Shown here piece by piece: positions 7,768 to 14,899 of a stretch of 20,701 nt of DNA (within the stretch, counting starts at the first letter, position 1; each line of letters begins with the position of its first letter). The notes under the pieces were generated by a model, which saw only the letters and a list, made by a program, of their open reading frames with translations, was not told the origin of the DNA and searched no databases. Both the position numbers and the translations under genes were made by a program. The DNA comes from Methyloprofundus sp. (GTDB lineage Bacteria; Pseudomonadota; Gammaproteobacteria; Methylococcales; Methylomonadaceae). The stretch lies in assembly GCA_030636485.1 (NCBI GenBank), contig DAOVWV010000001.1:1-20701 (forward strand). The letters run 5' to 3'.

Positions 7768-8784
7768 ATGATAACGGCAAATGATGACCGAGCAAAAGCC
7801 ATACTTGATTGGCTAACAAATGAGCTGAAGCTCGACATAATACTTTTTGAACCGGCTTCTAGCGATGCCAGTTTTAGGCGTTATTTTAGAGTCCAGTATG
7901 CGCAGCAGTATTATATCGTGATGGATGCCCCGCCCGAGAAAGAAGATACTGCGCCATTTATAAAAGTTGCCCAGCTATTTAGCCACGCACAGGTTAATGT
8001 ACCGCAGATTATCCAGCAAAATACCGAGCAAGGTTTTTTGTTAATTGAAGACTTTGGCGCGCAATGTCTATTAGATTGTCTAAATGACTCAACCGCAGAG
8101 TCTCTGTATAAAGATGCTTTGGGTTCCCTTATTACCTTGCAGAAAAATGTCAGCATTAACCGTTGTGACTTGCCGCGCTACGATGCTGATTTATTGCAGG
8201 CAGAACTACAGCTCTTCAGTGACTGGTTTCTTGCTCAGCAATGTAAATTAAGTTTAAGTCGTGCGCAGCAAGACATAATAAGCAGCAGCAATGAGCTACT
8301 GGTTGATTCAGCCCTGCAGCAAACTCAGGTCTGTGTGCACAGGGATTATCATTCGCGTAACTTAATGCATGTGGCGACAGATAACCCAGGCATTATTGAC
8401 TTTCAGGATGCTGTGATCGGACCGATAAGCTATGATGCCGTTTCTTTATTAAGGGATTGCTATATCAGCTGGCCTGAGAATAGGGTTGAGCAATTTCTCA
8501 TGCCATATTACCAGCAATTGAGACAAACAGGTTTAATCGCTTGTGAGTTTAAGCAATTTAAACGTGATTTTGATCTGATGGGAATACAGCGACACTTGAA
8601 GGCGATTGGCATTTTCTCACGACTTAATATCAGAGATGGTAAAAGTGTTTATTTAGGCGATATTCCCCGTACACTTAATTATGTGATAAGGGTGAGTCAG
8701 CATTATCCAGAACTAGAGGATTTTCATGCCTTTTTAGTGGATACTGTTTTACCGCTGACACTTAATCAATTTAGAAAACTCTAG
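7768..8784 (+). CDS. amgK: N-acetylmuramate/N-acetylglucosamine anomeric kinase AmgK
   Basis: AmgK phosphorylates recovered MurNAc (and GlcNAc) at the anomeric carbon, the first step of the salvage route that feeds UDP-MurNAc without MurA; known family members lower fosfomycin sensitivity. The 338-residue protein has the aminoglycoside-phosphotransferase/choline-kinase fold. The N-lobe opens with SSDASFRRYFRV (about residues 31-42). The catalytic loop is H191-R-D193 to N198 (VHRDYHSRNLM), and the metal-binding DFQDA begins at D211. The downstream neighbour murU, 11 bp away, supplies the next enzyme and fixes this assignment over a true aminoglycoside kinase. lptD-surA lies divergent, as I recall for Pseudomonas. 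The ribosome binding site is poor (AAAAGAA before ATG). Confidence 0.9.
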   Translation: MITANDDRAKAILDWLTNELKLDIILFEPASSDASFRRYFRVQYAQQYYIVMDAPPEKEDTAPFIKVAQLFSHAQVNVPQIIQQNTEQGFLLIEDFGAQCLLDCLNDSTAESLYKDALGSLITLQKNVSINRCDLPRYDADLLQAELQLFSDWFLAQQCKLSLSRAQQDIISSSNELLVDSALQQTQVCVHRDYHSRNLMHVATDNPGIIDFQDAVIGPISYDAVSLLRDCYISWPENRVEQFLMPYYQQLRQTGLIACEFKQFKRDFDLMGIQRHLKAIGIFSRLNIRDGKSVYLGDIPRTLNYVIRVSQHYPELEDFHAFLVDTVLPLTLNQFRKL

Positions 8785-8795
8785 AATAACGACTG

Positions 8796-9458
8796 ATGAA
8801 AGCGATGATCTTAGCGGCCGGACGCGGCGAAAGAATGCGTCCGTTAACCGACCATACTCCTAAGCCCCTCTTAAAAGTGGCAGGTAAGCCACTTATTGAA
8901 TATACAATAGAGGCATTGGTAGCAGCTGGCATAACAGATATAGTGATTAACCTAGCCCACTTAGGCGAGCAAATACAGGACTATTTGGGTGATGGTTCGC
9001 GCTTTCAGGCTAACATCAACTACTCTAACGAGGGTAAAAATGGCCTGGAAACTGCCGGGGGCATCAAGAAAGCATTGCCCTTGCTGGGTAAGCAGCCTTT
9101 TTTGCTAGTCAACGGCGATATCAGTTGTGACTTTCCCTTGCAAAGTTTGATCAGTAGAGACTGTGATTTAGCGCACTTAGTTCTGGTCAATAATCCTCCC
9201 CACCATAGAGCGGGCGACTTTACCCTGGACTCCCAAAGCATTGTGTCTCCAGAGGGTATCCCCAAATATACCTATAGTGGCATAGGACTTTATCATCCTG
9301 ATTTATTTGCTGAGTTAGCTCAGGGAAAAGCGGCTCTCGCGCCATTGCTAAAAAAGGCAATGCTGACAAAGCGCATTACTGGTGAGCTATACTCAGGTTT
9401 CTGGATGGATATTGGGACAGTTGAGCGTTTGGAGGAATTAAAGAGATTAATGTCCTGA
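8796..9458 (+). CDS. murU: N-acetylmuramate-1-phosphate uridylyltransferase MurU
   Basis: MurU transfers UMP from UTP to MurNAc-alpha-1-phosphate, giving UDP-MurNAc and completing the salvage begun by AmgK. The 220 residues match the known length (about 220-225). The nucleotidyltransferase signature is intact: G9-x-G11-x-R13, PLT (16-18), and PKPLL with K23. D108 in VNGDISCDF and D205 in FWMDIGT are the expected metal-binding acids. It resembles sugar-1-phosphate thymidylyl/guanylyl transferases, but the short length and amgK partner favour MurU. A 110-bp gap separates it from the ABC permease gene; I see no hairpin there. Confidence 0.9.
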   Translation: MKAMILAAGRGERMRPLTDHTPKPLLKVAGKPLIEYTIEALVAAGITDIVINLAHLGEQIQDYLGDGSRFQANINYSNEGKNGLETAGGIKKALPLLGKQPFLLVNGDISCDFPLQSLISRDCDLAHLVLVNNPPHHRAGDFTLDSQSIVSPEGIPKYTYSGIGLYHPDLFAELAQGKAALAPLLKKAMLTKRITGELYSGFWMDIGTVERLEELKRLMS

Positions 9459-9568
9459 TAAGGAGCGAGCGTTCAATTGTCCTTTTCTAATCAGGTGTAC
9501 TTTATAAGCCACTCAATAAACCAGACAAATGAAAAACTTCTTAATAAGACGCTTAAAGCCTGCTTAAC

Positions 9569-10321
9569 ATGCCCCTTATCTACCGCCCCCCGATACTCGC
9601 TTTACTGTCCATCAGCCTTTTTATCTTGCTATGGTACGGCCTGGCGAGTTATTTGGACTCAGCCACCCTCCCTTCGCCCCTGGTCGTTACAAAGGTATTG
9701 GTCAATGAAATTAAAACGGGCGAACTCCCCTATCATTTAGGTAAAACACTCTATCGTCTTGTTATCAGCTTCAGCATTGCCATGCTTTTAGGTTGTGCAA
9801 TCGGTATCGTTCTCGGGCGTAATAAGCCATTGGATTATTTTTTTGATAATTGGCTGGTGATTTTTCTTAATGTGCCTGCCCTAGTGACCATCATTTTATG
9901 CTATGTCTGGTTTGGGTTAAATGAAGTCGCCGCCATTCTTGCTGTGGTGATTAATAAATTGCCTAATGTCATTGTCACTATCCGTGAGGGTACACGAGCT
10001 CTGGATACAGAGCTATTGGAACTGGCAAAGTGCTATCATTTCGGTAAACATAAAACCCTGCGGCATGTTATATGGCCACAATTACACCCTTTTGTTATGG
10101 CTGCGACGCGCTCAGGTCTCGCTTTAATCTGGAAAATTGTTCTGGTTGTGGAAATGTTAGGACGCAGTGATGGCATGGGCTATCAATTGCATTTGTTTTT
10201 CCAGTTATTTGATGTTGCCAGCATACTGGCCTACACGGTCGCTTTTGTCACCCTTATTCAGGGTATTGAACTATTGATACTTAAGCCTTTGGATAAAAAA
10301 GCGCAACGGTGGCGTCGATGA
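9569..10321 (+). CDS. ABC transporter permease, SsuC/TauC/NrtB type
   Basis: This 250-residue inner-membrane protein has about six hydrophobic segments (roughly residues 10-27, 65-85, 93-112, 120-137, 180-196 and 216-235). The cytoplasmic EAA-like coupling loop lies at about 147-167 (LLELAKCYHFGKHKTLRHVIWPQL), with the conserved Gly and the I-x-P ending. This pattern is that of importers for nitrate, sulfonate, taurine, bicarbonate or thiamine precursors; substrate cannot be read from it. An in-frame TAA at 9554-9556 limits the start, so ATG 9569 is the first usable ATG. The ATPase gene overlaps its stop codon. No periplasmic binding-protein gene lies beside it, which is unusual for this class. 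Confidence 0.87.
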   Translation: MPLIYRPPILALLSISLFILLWYGLASYLDSATLPSPLVVTKVLVNEIKTGELPYHLGKTLYRLVISFSIAMLLGCAIGIVLGRNKPLDYFFDNWLVIFLNVPALVTIILCYVWFGLNEVAAILAVVINKLPNVIVTIREGTRALDTELLELAKCYHFGKHKTLRHVIWPQLHPFVMAATRSGLALIWKIVLVVEMLGRSDGMGYQLHLFFQLFDVASILAYTVAFVTLIQGIELLILKPLDKKAQRWRR

Positions 10322-11052
10322 GTGAACTTGGCATTCAGGTTATTGATAAATCATATGTTAACCCAGCGGACAAAACGGCCAAACACGTTATCAAGGATTT
10401 AAAATTAAATCTGGGGCATAACGAATTTGTGTGTCTGGTAGGCTCTTCTGGCTGTGGCAAGACCACTTTATTAAATATTCTGGCTGGCCTGGATACCCAG
10501 TTTACTGGCAACATAGAACTCACCCCGCAACACCTACAGCCTAAGGTTGGCTATGTCTTTCAAAATCCACGTTTATTACCGTGGCGTACCGTCAAAGAAA
10601 ATATTCAATTAGCCTCCAATGCTAGTACAGAGACGCTGGACTTTTTACTGCAAAGCATGGGGATGGCGGCAGAAAAAGACAGCTTTCCTGAACATTTATC
10701 ATTAGGCATGAGCCGTCGTGTATCGATTATTCGCGCCTTTGCAACTGACCCCGACTTATTGCTGATGGATGAGCCTTTTGTTTCATTAGATCCGCCGACA
10801 GCACGCCAGGTACGAGCGTTATTAGTTGATTTATGGTGTAAACGTCCACATAAAGTTTTATACGTGACTCATGACCTGCGGGAAGCAATCACTTTGGCTG
10901 ATCGTTTGATTTTTCTTGATAGCCAGCCCATGTCTGTCATTACTGAGGTTGCTGTCACTATCCCAAGAGAAGAGAGAAACAAGGAATATGTCATAGAGCA
11001 ATTCAGGCAGCAGTTATTTATTGATTATCCTGAAATAATTAAGCTATTATAG
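10318..11052 (+). CDS. ABC transporter ATP-binding protein, SsuB/TauB/NrtD type
   Basis: This is the cytoplasmic ATPase partner of the permease. I chose ATG 10318 (244 residues) because it overlaps the permease stop as ATGA and has GGTGG a few bases upstream; GTG at 10309 would add three residues. Walker A is G42-S-S-G-C-G-K48-T-T; the Q-loop is Q82 in YVFQNPRLLPW; Walker B is LLLMDEP with D151-E152; the H-loop is H185 in YVTHDL. The signature reads LSLGMSRR (127-134) in place of LSGGQ, a variant I recall from some importers of this group. Proteins of this size lack a C-terminal regulatory domain. Transcription probably ends at the strong hairpin that follows. Confidence 0.9.
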   Translation: MSELGIQVIDKSYVNPADKTAKHVIKDLKLNLGHNEFVCLVGSSGCGKTTLLNILAGLDTQFTGNIELTPQHLQPKVGYVFQNPRLLPWRTVKENIQLASNASTETLDFLLQSMGMAAEKDSFPEHLSLGMSRRVSIIRAFATDPDLLLMDEPFVSLDPPTARQVRALLVDLWCKRPHKVLYVTHDLREAITLADRLIFLDSQPMSVITEVAVTIPREERNKEYVIEQFRQQLFIDYPEIIKLL

Positions 11053-11062
11053 CGACAAGCTC

Positions 11063-11110
11063 CATAAAACAGTGGGAGGGAGCAGTATTTTTGTCTCCCT
11101 CTGTTTTATG
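11063..11110. terminator. Strong bidirectional intrinsic terminator
   Basis: A 10-bp perfect stem, CATAAAACAG (11063-11072) with CTGTTTTATG (11101-11110), continues after one T-T mismatch into GGGAG/CTCCC (11074-11078 and 11095-11099). The T- and A-rich outer arms provide a T-run on either strand. It lies between the convergent ABC ATPase and ugd genes and can serve both. A second dyad, CGTATG (11111-11116) with CATACG (11130-11135), follows on the ugd side. Confidence 0.8.
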
Positions 11111-11144
11111 CGTATGCAAAACGCTATGTCATACGAAAGCAAAG

Positions 11145-12311
11145 CTAATCACTGCCAAATAAATCCCGCGTATAAACCTTGCTCTCTACATCTCTGATAT
11201 CATCAGATAGCCGGTTGGCAACAATAACATCAGAGATCTGTTTAAACTCATTTAAATCATTAATGACCTTGGAGTGAAAAAATAAATCTTCCTGAAGTAC
11301 AGGTTCATACACAACAACCTCTATTCCTTTTGCTTTAATACGCTTCATAATCCCTTGTATAGAAGAAGCGCGAAAATTATCCGAGCCATGCTTCATAATC
11401 AAACGATAAATACCGACGATTTTGGGACTGCGCCTAATAATTGAATCAGCAATAAAGTCTTTGCGCATACTATTGGCATCGACAATTGAACTAATAAGGC
11501 TATTAGGTACGTCTTTATAGTTAGCCCTCAGCTGCTTGGTATCTTTGGGTAAGCAATACCCTCCATAGCCAAATGAAGGGTTATTGTAGTGACTGCCAAT
11601 ACGAGGATCTAAGCCAACGCCCTGGATGATATGTTTTGCATTCAAGCTGTGTGTTTCAGCATAACTATCAAGCTCATTAAAATAGGCAACCCGCATCGCT
11701 AAATAAGTATTGGAAAATAACTTAACCGCTTCTGCTTCGGTAGAATCCGAAAATAATACCGGAATATCTTTTTTTATCGCACCTTCGATGAGTAGGTTGG
11801 CAAATGTCTCCGCACGTTGTGAGTGTTCTCCCACAATAATTCGCGAGGGATGGAGGTTATCATATAAAGCCCTGCCTTCTCTTAGAAATTCTGGCGAGAA
11901 AATAATATTATCACTTCCCAGTTGCTGGCTGATTTTTTTTGTATAACCAACGGGAACCGTTGATTTTATCACCATCACAGCGCTCGGGTTAATGGTCATA
12001 ATATCTTTAATGACTGCTTCTACTGAGTGGGTATTGAAATAGTTGTTTTCTTCATCGTAATCTGTGGGAGTCGCAATGATGACATAATCAGCTTGCTTAT
12101 AAGCTTCTTTTTTATCCAATGTCGCCTTGAAATTTAGCGGCTTATTTTTTAAAAAATCCTCTATTTCTGTATCCACAATAGGCGACTGCCTTGCATTAAG
12201 TAAATCAACTTTCTCTGCAATAACATCCAATGCAATGACTTCATGATTTTGTGCTAACAGCATTGCGTTTGAAAGCCCTACGTATCCAGTCCCGGCGATA
12301 GCAATTTTCAT
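11145..12311 (-). CDS. ugd: UDP-glucose 6-dehydrogenase
   Basis: Ugd oxidises UDP-glucose twice with NAD+ to UDP-glucuronate, a precursor for capsule, exopolysaccharide or lipid A sugar modification. The 388 residues equal the length of E. coli Ugd, and long blocks look nearly the same, including the [10 protein letters not shown]-terminus. The N-terminal Rossmann motif is [10 protein letters not shown] (7-16). Active-site residues are T118 (KSTVPVG), E141 (SPEFLREG), K197 ([10 protein letters not shown]), catalytic C253 ([15 protein letters not shown]) and D257. The ribosome binding site is AGGA about nine bases before ATG. It stands alone, away from any polysaccharide cluster in this window, and its leader is rich in dyads. 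Its closeness to enterobacterial Ugd may mean strong conservation of this subfamily or horizontal spread. Confidence 0.95.
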   Translation of the reverse strand: MKIAIAGTGYVGLSNAMLLAQNHEVIALDVIAEKVDLLNARQSPIVDTEIEDFLKNKPLNFKATLDKKEAYKQADYVIIATPTDYDEENNYFNTHSVEAVIKDIMTINPSAVMVIKSTVPVGYTKKISQQLGSDNIIFSPEFLREGRALYDNLHPSRIIVGEHSQRAETFANLLIEGAIKKDIPVLFSDSTEAEAVKLFSNTYLAMRVAYFNELDSYAETHSLNAKHIIQGVGLDPRIGSHYNNPSFGYGGYCLPKDTKQLRANYKDVPNSLISSIVDANSMRKDFIADSIIRRSPKIVGIYRLIMKHGSDNFRASSIQGIMKRIKAKGIEVVVYEPVLQEDLFFHSKVINDLNEFKQISDVIVANRLSDDIRDVESKVYTRDLFGSD

Positions 12312-12331
12312 CTATTTTTTTCCTGTTATAT

Positions 12332-12364
12332 ATTTGCATGGGTAATACCGTTGCCCGTGCAAAT
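12332..12364 (-). promoter_or_regulatory. Stem-loop in the ugd leader just upstream of the ribosome binding site
   Basis: ATTTGCATGGG (12332-12342) and CCCGTGCAAAT (12354-12364) form an 11-bp stem with one non-Watson-Crick position and an 11-base loop. The ugd ribosome binding site and ATG start about 10 and 20 bases downstream on the minus strand. There is no T-run, so it is not a terminator. It could be an operator, an mRNA-stabilising hairpin or a binding site for an RNA regulator; the sequence does not decide. Confidence 0.45.
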
Positions 12365-12422
12365 CATCTGTGACTTAAGCAACTCTAAAAACATTCATTG
12401 GGCAGAGAGGTTATGGAAAAAG

Positions 12423-12461
12423 GTGATGCGGTATTATCTCACTAGATAAGCGAGTCATCAC
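12423..12461 (-). promoter_or_regulatory. Candidate ugd promoter overlapped by a two-tier dyad
   Basis: On the minus strand an extended -10 box, TGAGATAAT, has GATAAT at 12439-12434. A poor -35 (GTGATG) lies 17 bases upstream. The same stretch is a nested inverted repeat: GTGATG/CATCAC outside (12423-12428, 12456-12461) and TTATC/GATAA inside (12434-12438, 12445-12449). A repressor or activator bound there would cover the promoter. CGGTATTATC within it is a 9-of-10 inverted match to GGTAATACCG at 12341-12350. The rest of the 279-bp gap between ugd and the next gene holds nothing else I can support. Confidence 0.35.
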
Positions 12462-12590
12462 TGAACTAAAAATATTCTATTTTCATCAACTTAATAGAAT
12501 AAATGGCGTTCAATGGATGTTTTTAGGATAATCAATACTGATGTATTATACTTCAGACAGGCTAAGCAAACTAATGAGTTTATTATAACT

Positions 12591-13019
12591 ATGAATTTTT
12601 GGGAAACAAAAAAACTAGCGGAGATGTCCCCGCAAGAATGGGAGTCTTTATGTGATGGCTGCGCTAAATGCTGCCTGAATAAGCTAGAGGATGAAGACAG
12701 TGGTGAAATACTGTTTACCAGTGTGGTCTGTGATTTAATTGATCTGGATACTTGCCGTTGTACACAATATAGCTCGCGTACGACATTGGTTCCCGAGTGC
12801 ATTGATTTAAAGCAGCATGATTTTTCTGAATATACCTGGCTTCCCGCAAGCTGTGCATACCGGTTACTCAGTGATGGAAAAAAATTAGCAAACTGGCATC
12901 CTTTAATTTCTGGCACACAGGAAAGTGTAAAGGATGCCGGTGTTTCAATTTGCAGCTTTGCCATGAAAGAATCACAGATTGATGATCTAGAAGAGCACAT
13001 TATTGAATGGCTAGAATAG
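12591..13019 (+). CDS. YcgN/UPF0260-family CxxCxxCC protein
   Basis: This 142-residue protein aligns by eye with E. coli YcgN: FWETKKLAEM, then WESLCDGCAKCCLNKLEDED, then SCAYRLLSDGKKL and WHPLISG. C21, C24, C27 and C28 make the CxxCxxCC metal-cluster motif, and further cysteines (for example in TCRCTQY) are conserved. The family is thought to bind a metal or iron-sulfur cluster; its function is not established. I chose ATG 12591 because YcgN-like proteins begin just before FWE; an in-frame start at 12513 would add 26 unrelated residues. It converges with tsaD across 37 bp with no terminator seen. Confidence 0.88.
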   Translation: MNFWETKKLAEMSPQEWESLCDGCAKCCLNKLEDEDSGEILFTSVVCDLIDLDTCRCTQYSSRTTLVPECIDLKQHDFSEYTWLPASCAYRLLSDGKKLANWHPLISGTQESVKDAGVSICSFAMKESQIDDLEEHIIEWLE

Positions 13020-13056
13020 TAACAAACTGCTTACCCACAACATAGACTGTGCGCGG

Positions 13057-14085
13057 TTACAGCGACGGCTTTCTTTGCGTGTATAACTCATCAATCGGCC
13101 AGCGTGGTCTGGTATTAATGCTTAATGATTCTTGCTGTCGGGCAAGTAGTCGCTGGCAACCTGCATAGGCAGTCATGGCACCATTGTCAGTGCAAAACTC
13201 AGGCCTGGGAAAGAAAATCTCCGCTCTTTCTTTGCGCACCATCTCTAGCAATGTTTGACGTATCTGGGTGTTGGCACTGACCCCACCTGCAACAACGAGA
13301 CGTTTTAATCCCGTCTGCCTTAAGGCGCGCTTGCACTTTATAGCCAAGGTTTCTGCCGTTGCTTGCTGGAATGCGAGCGCAACATCTGCTTTGTCCTGCT
13401 GGGTTTTATCGGTATTGTTTAGCGTGTTCATTGTAAAGGTCTTTAGCCCACTAAAACTAAAGTCTAGTCCAGGGCGATTGGTCATAGGGCGAGGAAATTT
13501 AAACCGATTGCTCTGACCCTGTTCTGCGAGCTTTGCTAATAATGGCCCTCCAGGATAGGCAAGCCCAAGCATCTTAGCCGCTTTGTCAAAGGCTTCGCCA
13601 GCGGCATCATCAAGTGACTCACCTAATAACTGATAGTGCCCTAGGCTTTTTACTTCGACTAGCAGTGTATGTCCTCCAGAGATGAGCAGAGCGACAAAAG
13701 GGAATTCTGGCGGATTATCTTCCAGCATAGGGGCAAGTAAGTGCCCTTCCATATGGTGTACTCCTATGGCGGGAATGCCCCAGGACCAGGCCAGGCTTTT
13801 GGCAGTGGCTGCACCAACAAGTAACGCCCCGACCAGTCCAGGTCCGGCAGTGTAGGCGATTCCTTGAATATCACTTTTTAATATCTGGCTCTGCTGTAGG
13901 GATTCGTTAATAAGGGGAATAAGTTTGCGAATATGATCCCGCGAGGCAAGTTCTGGAACAATGCCTCCGTATTCATTATGCATAGCAATTTGGCTATATA
14001 AGCAGTGGTGTATAAGGCCTTTTTCGCTATGATAAATAGCAACCCCGGTTTCATCGCACGATGTTTCTATACCTAGAATATACAT
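13057..14085 (-). CDS. tsaD: tRNA N6-threonylcarbamoyladenosine transferase TsaD
   Basis: TsaD, with TsaB and TsaE, transfers the threonylcarbamoyl group to A37 of ANN-decoding tRNAs. I chose ATG 14085 (342 residues; E. coli 337), because the family starts with [13 protein letters not shown]; an in-frame ATG at 14163 would add 26 unrelated residues and run into the rpsU promoters. H111 and H115 in HHMEGH are the metal ligands, exactly at E. coli numbering; the SGGHT block and the C-terminal [13 protein letters not shown] block carrying the third ligand Asp are present. It is divergent from rpsU, the classic arrangement. Its tRNA substrates would include the CAU-anticodon tRNA-Ile2 encoded further along. 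Confidence 0.96.
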   Translation of the reverse strand: MYILGIETSCDETGVAIYHSEKGLIHHCLYSQIAMHNEYGGIVPELASRDHIRKLIPLINESLQQSQILKSDIQGIAYTAGPGLVGALLVGAATAKSLAWSWGIPAIGVHHMEGHLLAPMLEDNPPEFPFVALLISGGHTLLVEVKSLGHYQLLGESLDDAAGEAFDKAAKMLGLAYPGGPLLAKLAEQGQSNRFKFPRPMTNRPGLDFSFSGLKTFTMNTLNNTDKTQQDKADVALAFQQATAETLAIKCKRALRQTGLKRLVVAGGVSANTQIRQTLLEMVRKERAEIFFPRPEFCTDNGAMTAYAGCQRLLARQQESLSINTRPRWPIDELYTQRKPSL

Positions 14086-14092
14086 TTGATCT

Positions 14093-14169
14093 TTGATTTT
14101 ATATTTAATACTGATATAATTGAAAGTTTCGCTAGCTGAGATTGTTAGATTCGGCTGGCACAATATACT
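14093..14169 (+). promoter_or_regulatory. Two tandem sigma-70 promoters for the rpsU operon
   Basis: P1: TTGATT (14093-14098), 16-base spacer, TATAAT (14115-14120), with TG one base upstream of the -10 (extended -10). P2: TTGTTA (14142-14147), 16-base spacer, TATACT (14164-14169). Expected start sites are near 14127 and 14176, giving leaders of about 70 and 20 bases. The P1 -35 is only 8 bp from the tsaD start codon, so the tsaD promoter must overlap on the other strand. Recognition is by consensus only. Confidence 0.6.
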
Positions 14170-14196
14170 CTGAATTTTAGCAAACTGGAATAATTT

Positions 14197-14430
14197 ATGC
14201 CTGCAATTAAAGTAAAAGAAAACGAACCATTTGATATTGCTCTTCGCCGTTTTAAACGTTCTTGTGAAAAAGCGGGTGTTTTATCTGAAGTACGTCGTCG
14301 TGAATTCTATGAAAAGCCAACGGCTGAACGTAAGCGTAAAGCTGCAGCTGCAGTAAAGCGTCACCTTAAAAAATTGTCACGCGAACGTTATGCATTGAAA
14401 AATCTACGTCGCGGCCGCCCACAACTGTAG
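14197..14430 (+). CDS. rpsU: 30S ribosomal protein S21
   Basis: This 77-residue basic protein is nearly identical in its first 55 residues to S21 ([20 protein letters not shown], then [20 protein letters not shown]). S21 sits on the platform of the small subunit near the 3' end of 16S rRNA and helps mRNA selection. The C-terminus is about six residues longer than in E. coli (71 residues) and ends RRGRPQL. A GGAA ribosome binding site lies 6 bases before ATG. It heads the macromolecular-synthesis operon; yqeY starts 6 bp after its stop. Confidence 0.97.
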   Translation: MPAIKVKENEPFDIALRRFKRSCEKAGVLSEVRRREFYEKPTAERKRKAAAAVKRHLKKLSRERYALKNLRRGRPQL

Positions 14431-14436
14431 ATTAAT

Positions 14437-14886
14437 ATGGCTACTATGCAGGATCGTCTAAAAGACGAAATGAAACAGGCAATGCGCAACAAGGAAAAAT
14501 CCCGTCTAGGGGTTATTCGTCTGATAATGTCGGCAATCAAGCAAAAGCAGGTAGATGAGCGGATTGTTTTAGATGATGGGCAAGTGATCGTTGTGCTAGA
14601 TAAAATGCTAAAACAACGCCGAGAGTCTATAAGACAATATCGTGATGCTGGCAGGAATGAGTTGGCAGAAGTTGAAGAAGCAGAGATACTTGTTATCCAG
14701 GACTTTTTACCTCAGCCCTTAAGTGCCGATGAAATTAGCGACATGGTGCAAGCTGCTGTTACAGATTGCTCAGCCAGCTCAATTAAAGACATGGGCAAGG
14801 TCATGGCTATCTTAAAGCCTGCCATGCAAGGGCGCGCGGATATGTCCGTGGTAAGTGTCAAGATAAAGGAATTATTAGGCGCTTAA
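14437..14886 (+). CDS. GatB/YqeY-domain protein
   Basis: This 149-residue protein consists of the YqeY domain, helical bundles related to the tRNA-binding tail of GatB. Diagnostic stretches are LKDEMKQAMRNKEKSRLGVI (8-27), IRQYRDAGRNELAEVEEAE (about 68-86), LPQPLSADEI, and KDMGKVMAILKPAMQGRADMS near the end. The precise function is not established; tRNA binding is inferred from GatB. It is placed between rpsU and dnaG, as in Pseudomonas-like genomes, whereas E. coli lacks a gene here. Its ATG follows rpsU by 6 bp with a poor ribosome binding site, so coupling with rpsU translation is likely. Confidence 0.9.
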   Translation: MATMQDRLKDEMKQAMRNKEKSRLGVIRLIMSAIKQKQVDERIVLDDGQVIVVLDKMLKQRRESIRQYRDAGRNELAEVEEAEILVIQDFLPQPLSADEISDMVQAAVTDCSASSIKDMGKVMAILKPAMQGRADMSVVSVKIKELLGA

Positions 14887-14899
14887 ATCATAACTGATC

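Noticed and set aside
7768..8784. Aminoglycoside resistance kinase
   Set aside because: The fold is shared, but the murU neighbour and lptD context point to AmgK of peptidoglycan recycling.
9477..9740. An 87-codon plus-strand frame between murU and the permease
   Set aside because: It overlaps most of the permease start in another frame, has no recognisable domain, and the permease frame carries clear membrane segments and the EAA loop.
12413..12445. Ten-codon frame with GAGAGG just upstream, in the ugd/YcgN gap
   Set aside because: The Shine-Dalgarno-to-ATG spacing is too tight, the peptide is not distinctive and the stretch overlaps the ugd dyad; it could be chance.
12513..12590. 26-residue extension of the YcgN-family protein
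   Set aside because: Family members start just before the FWE segment; the extension shows no similarity and is probably leader.
12491..13000. A 169-codon minus-strand frame antisense to the YcgN-family gene
   Set aside because: Its residues are serine-rich and low-information, while the plus strand gives a clear YcgN match with the CxxCxxCC motif.
14086..14163. 26-residue N-terminal extension of TsaD
   Set aside because: The family begins at [13 protein letters not shown], and the extension would cover the rpsU promoters.
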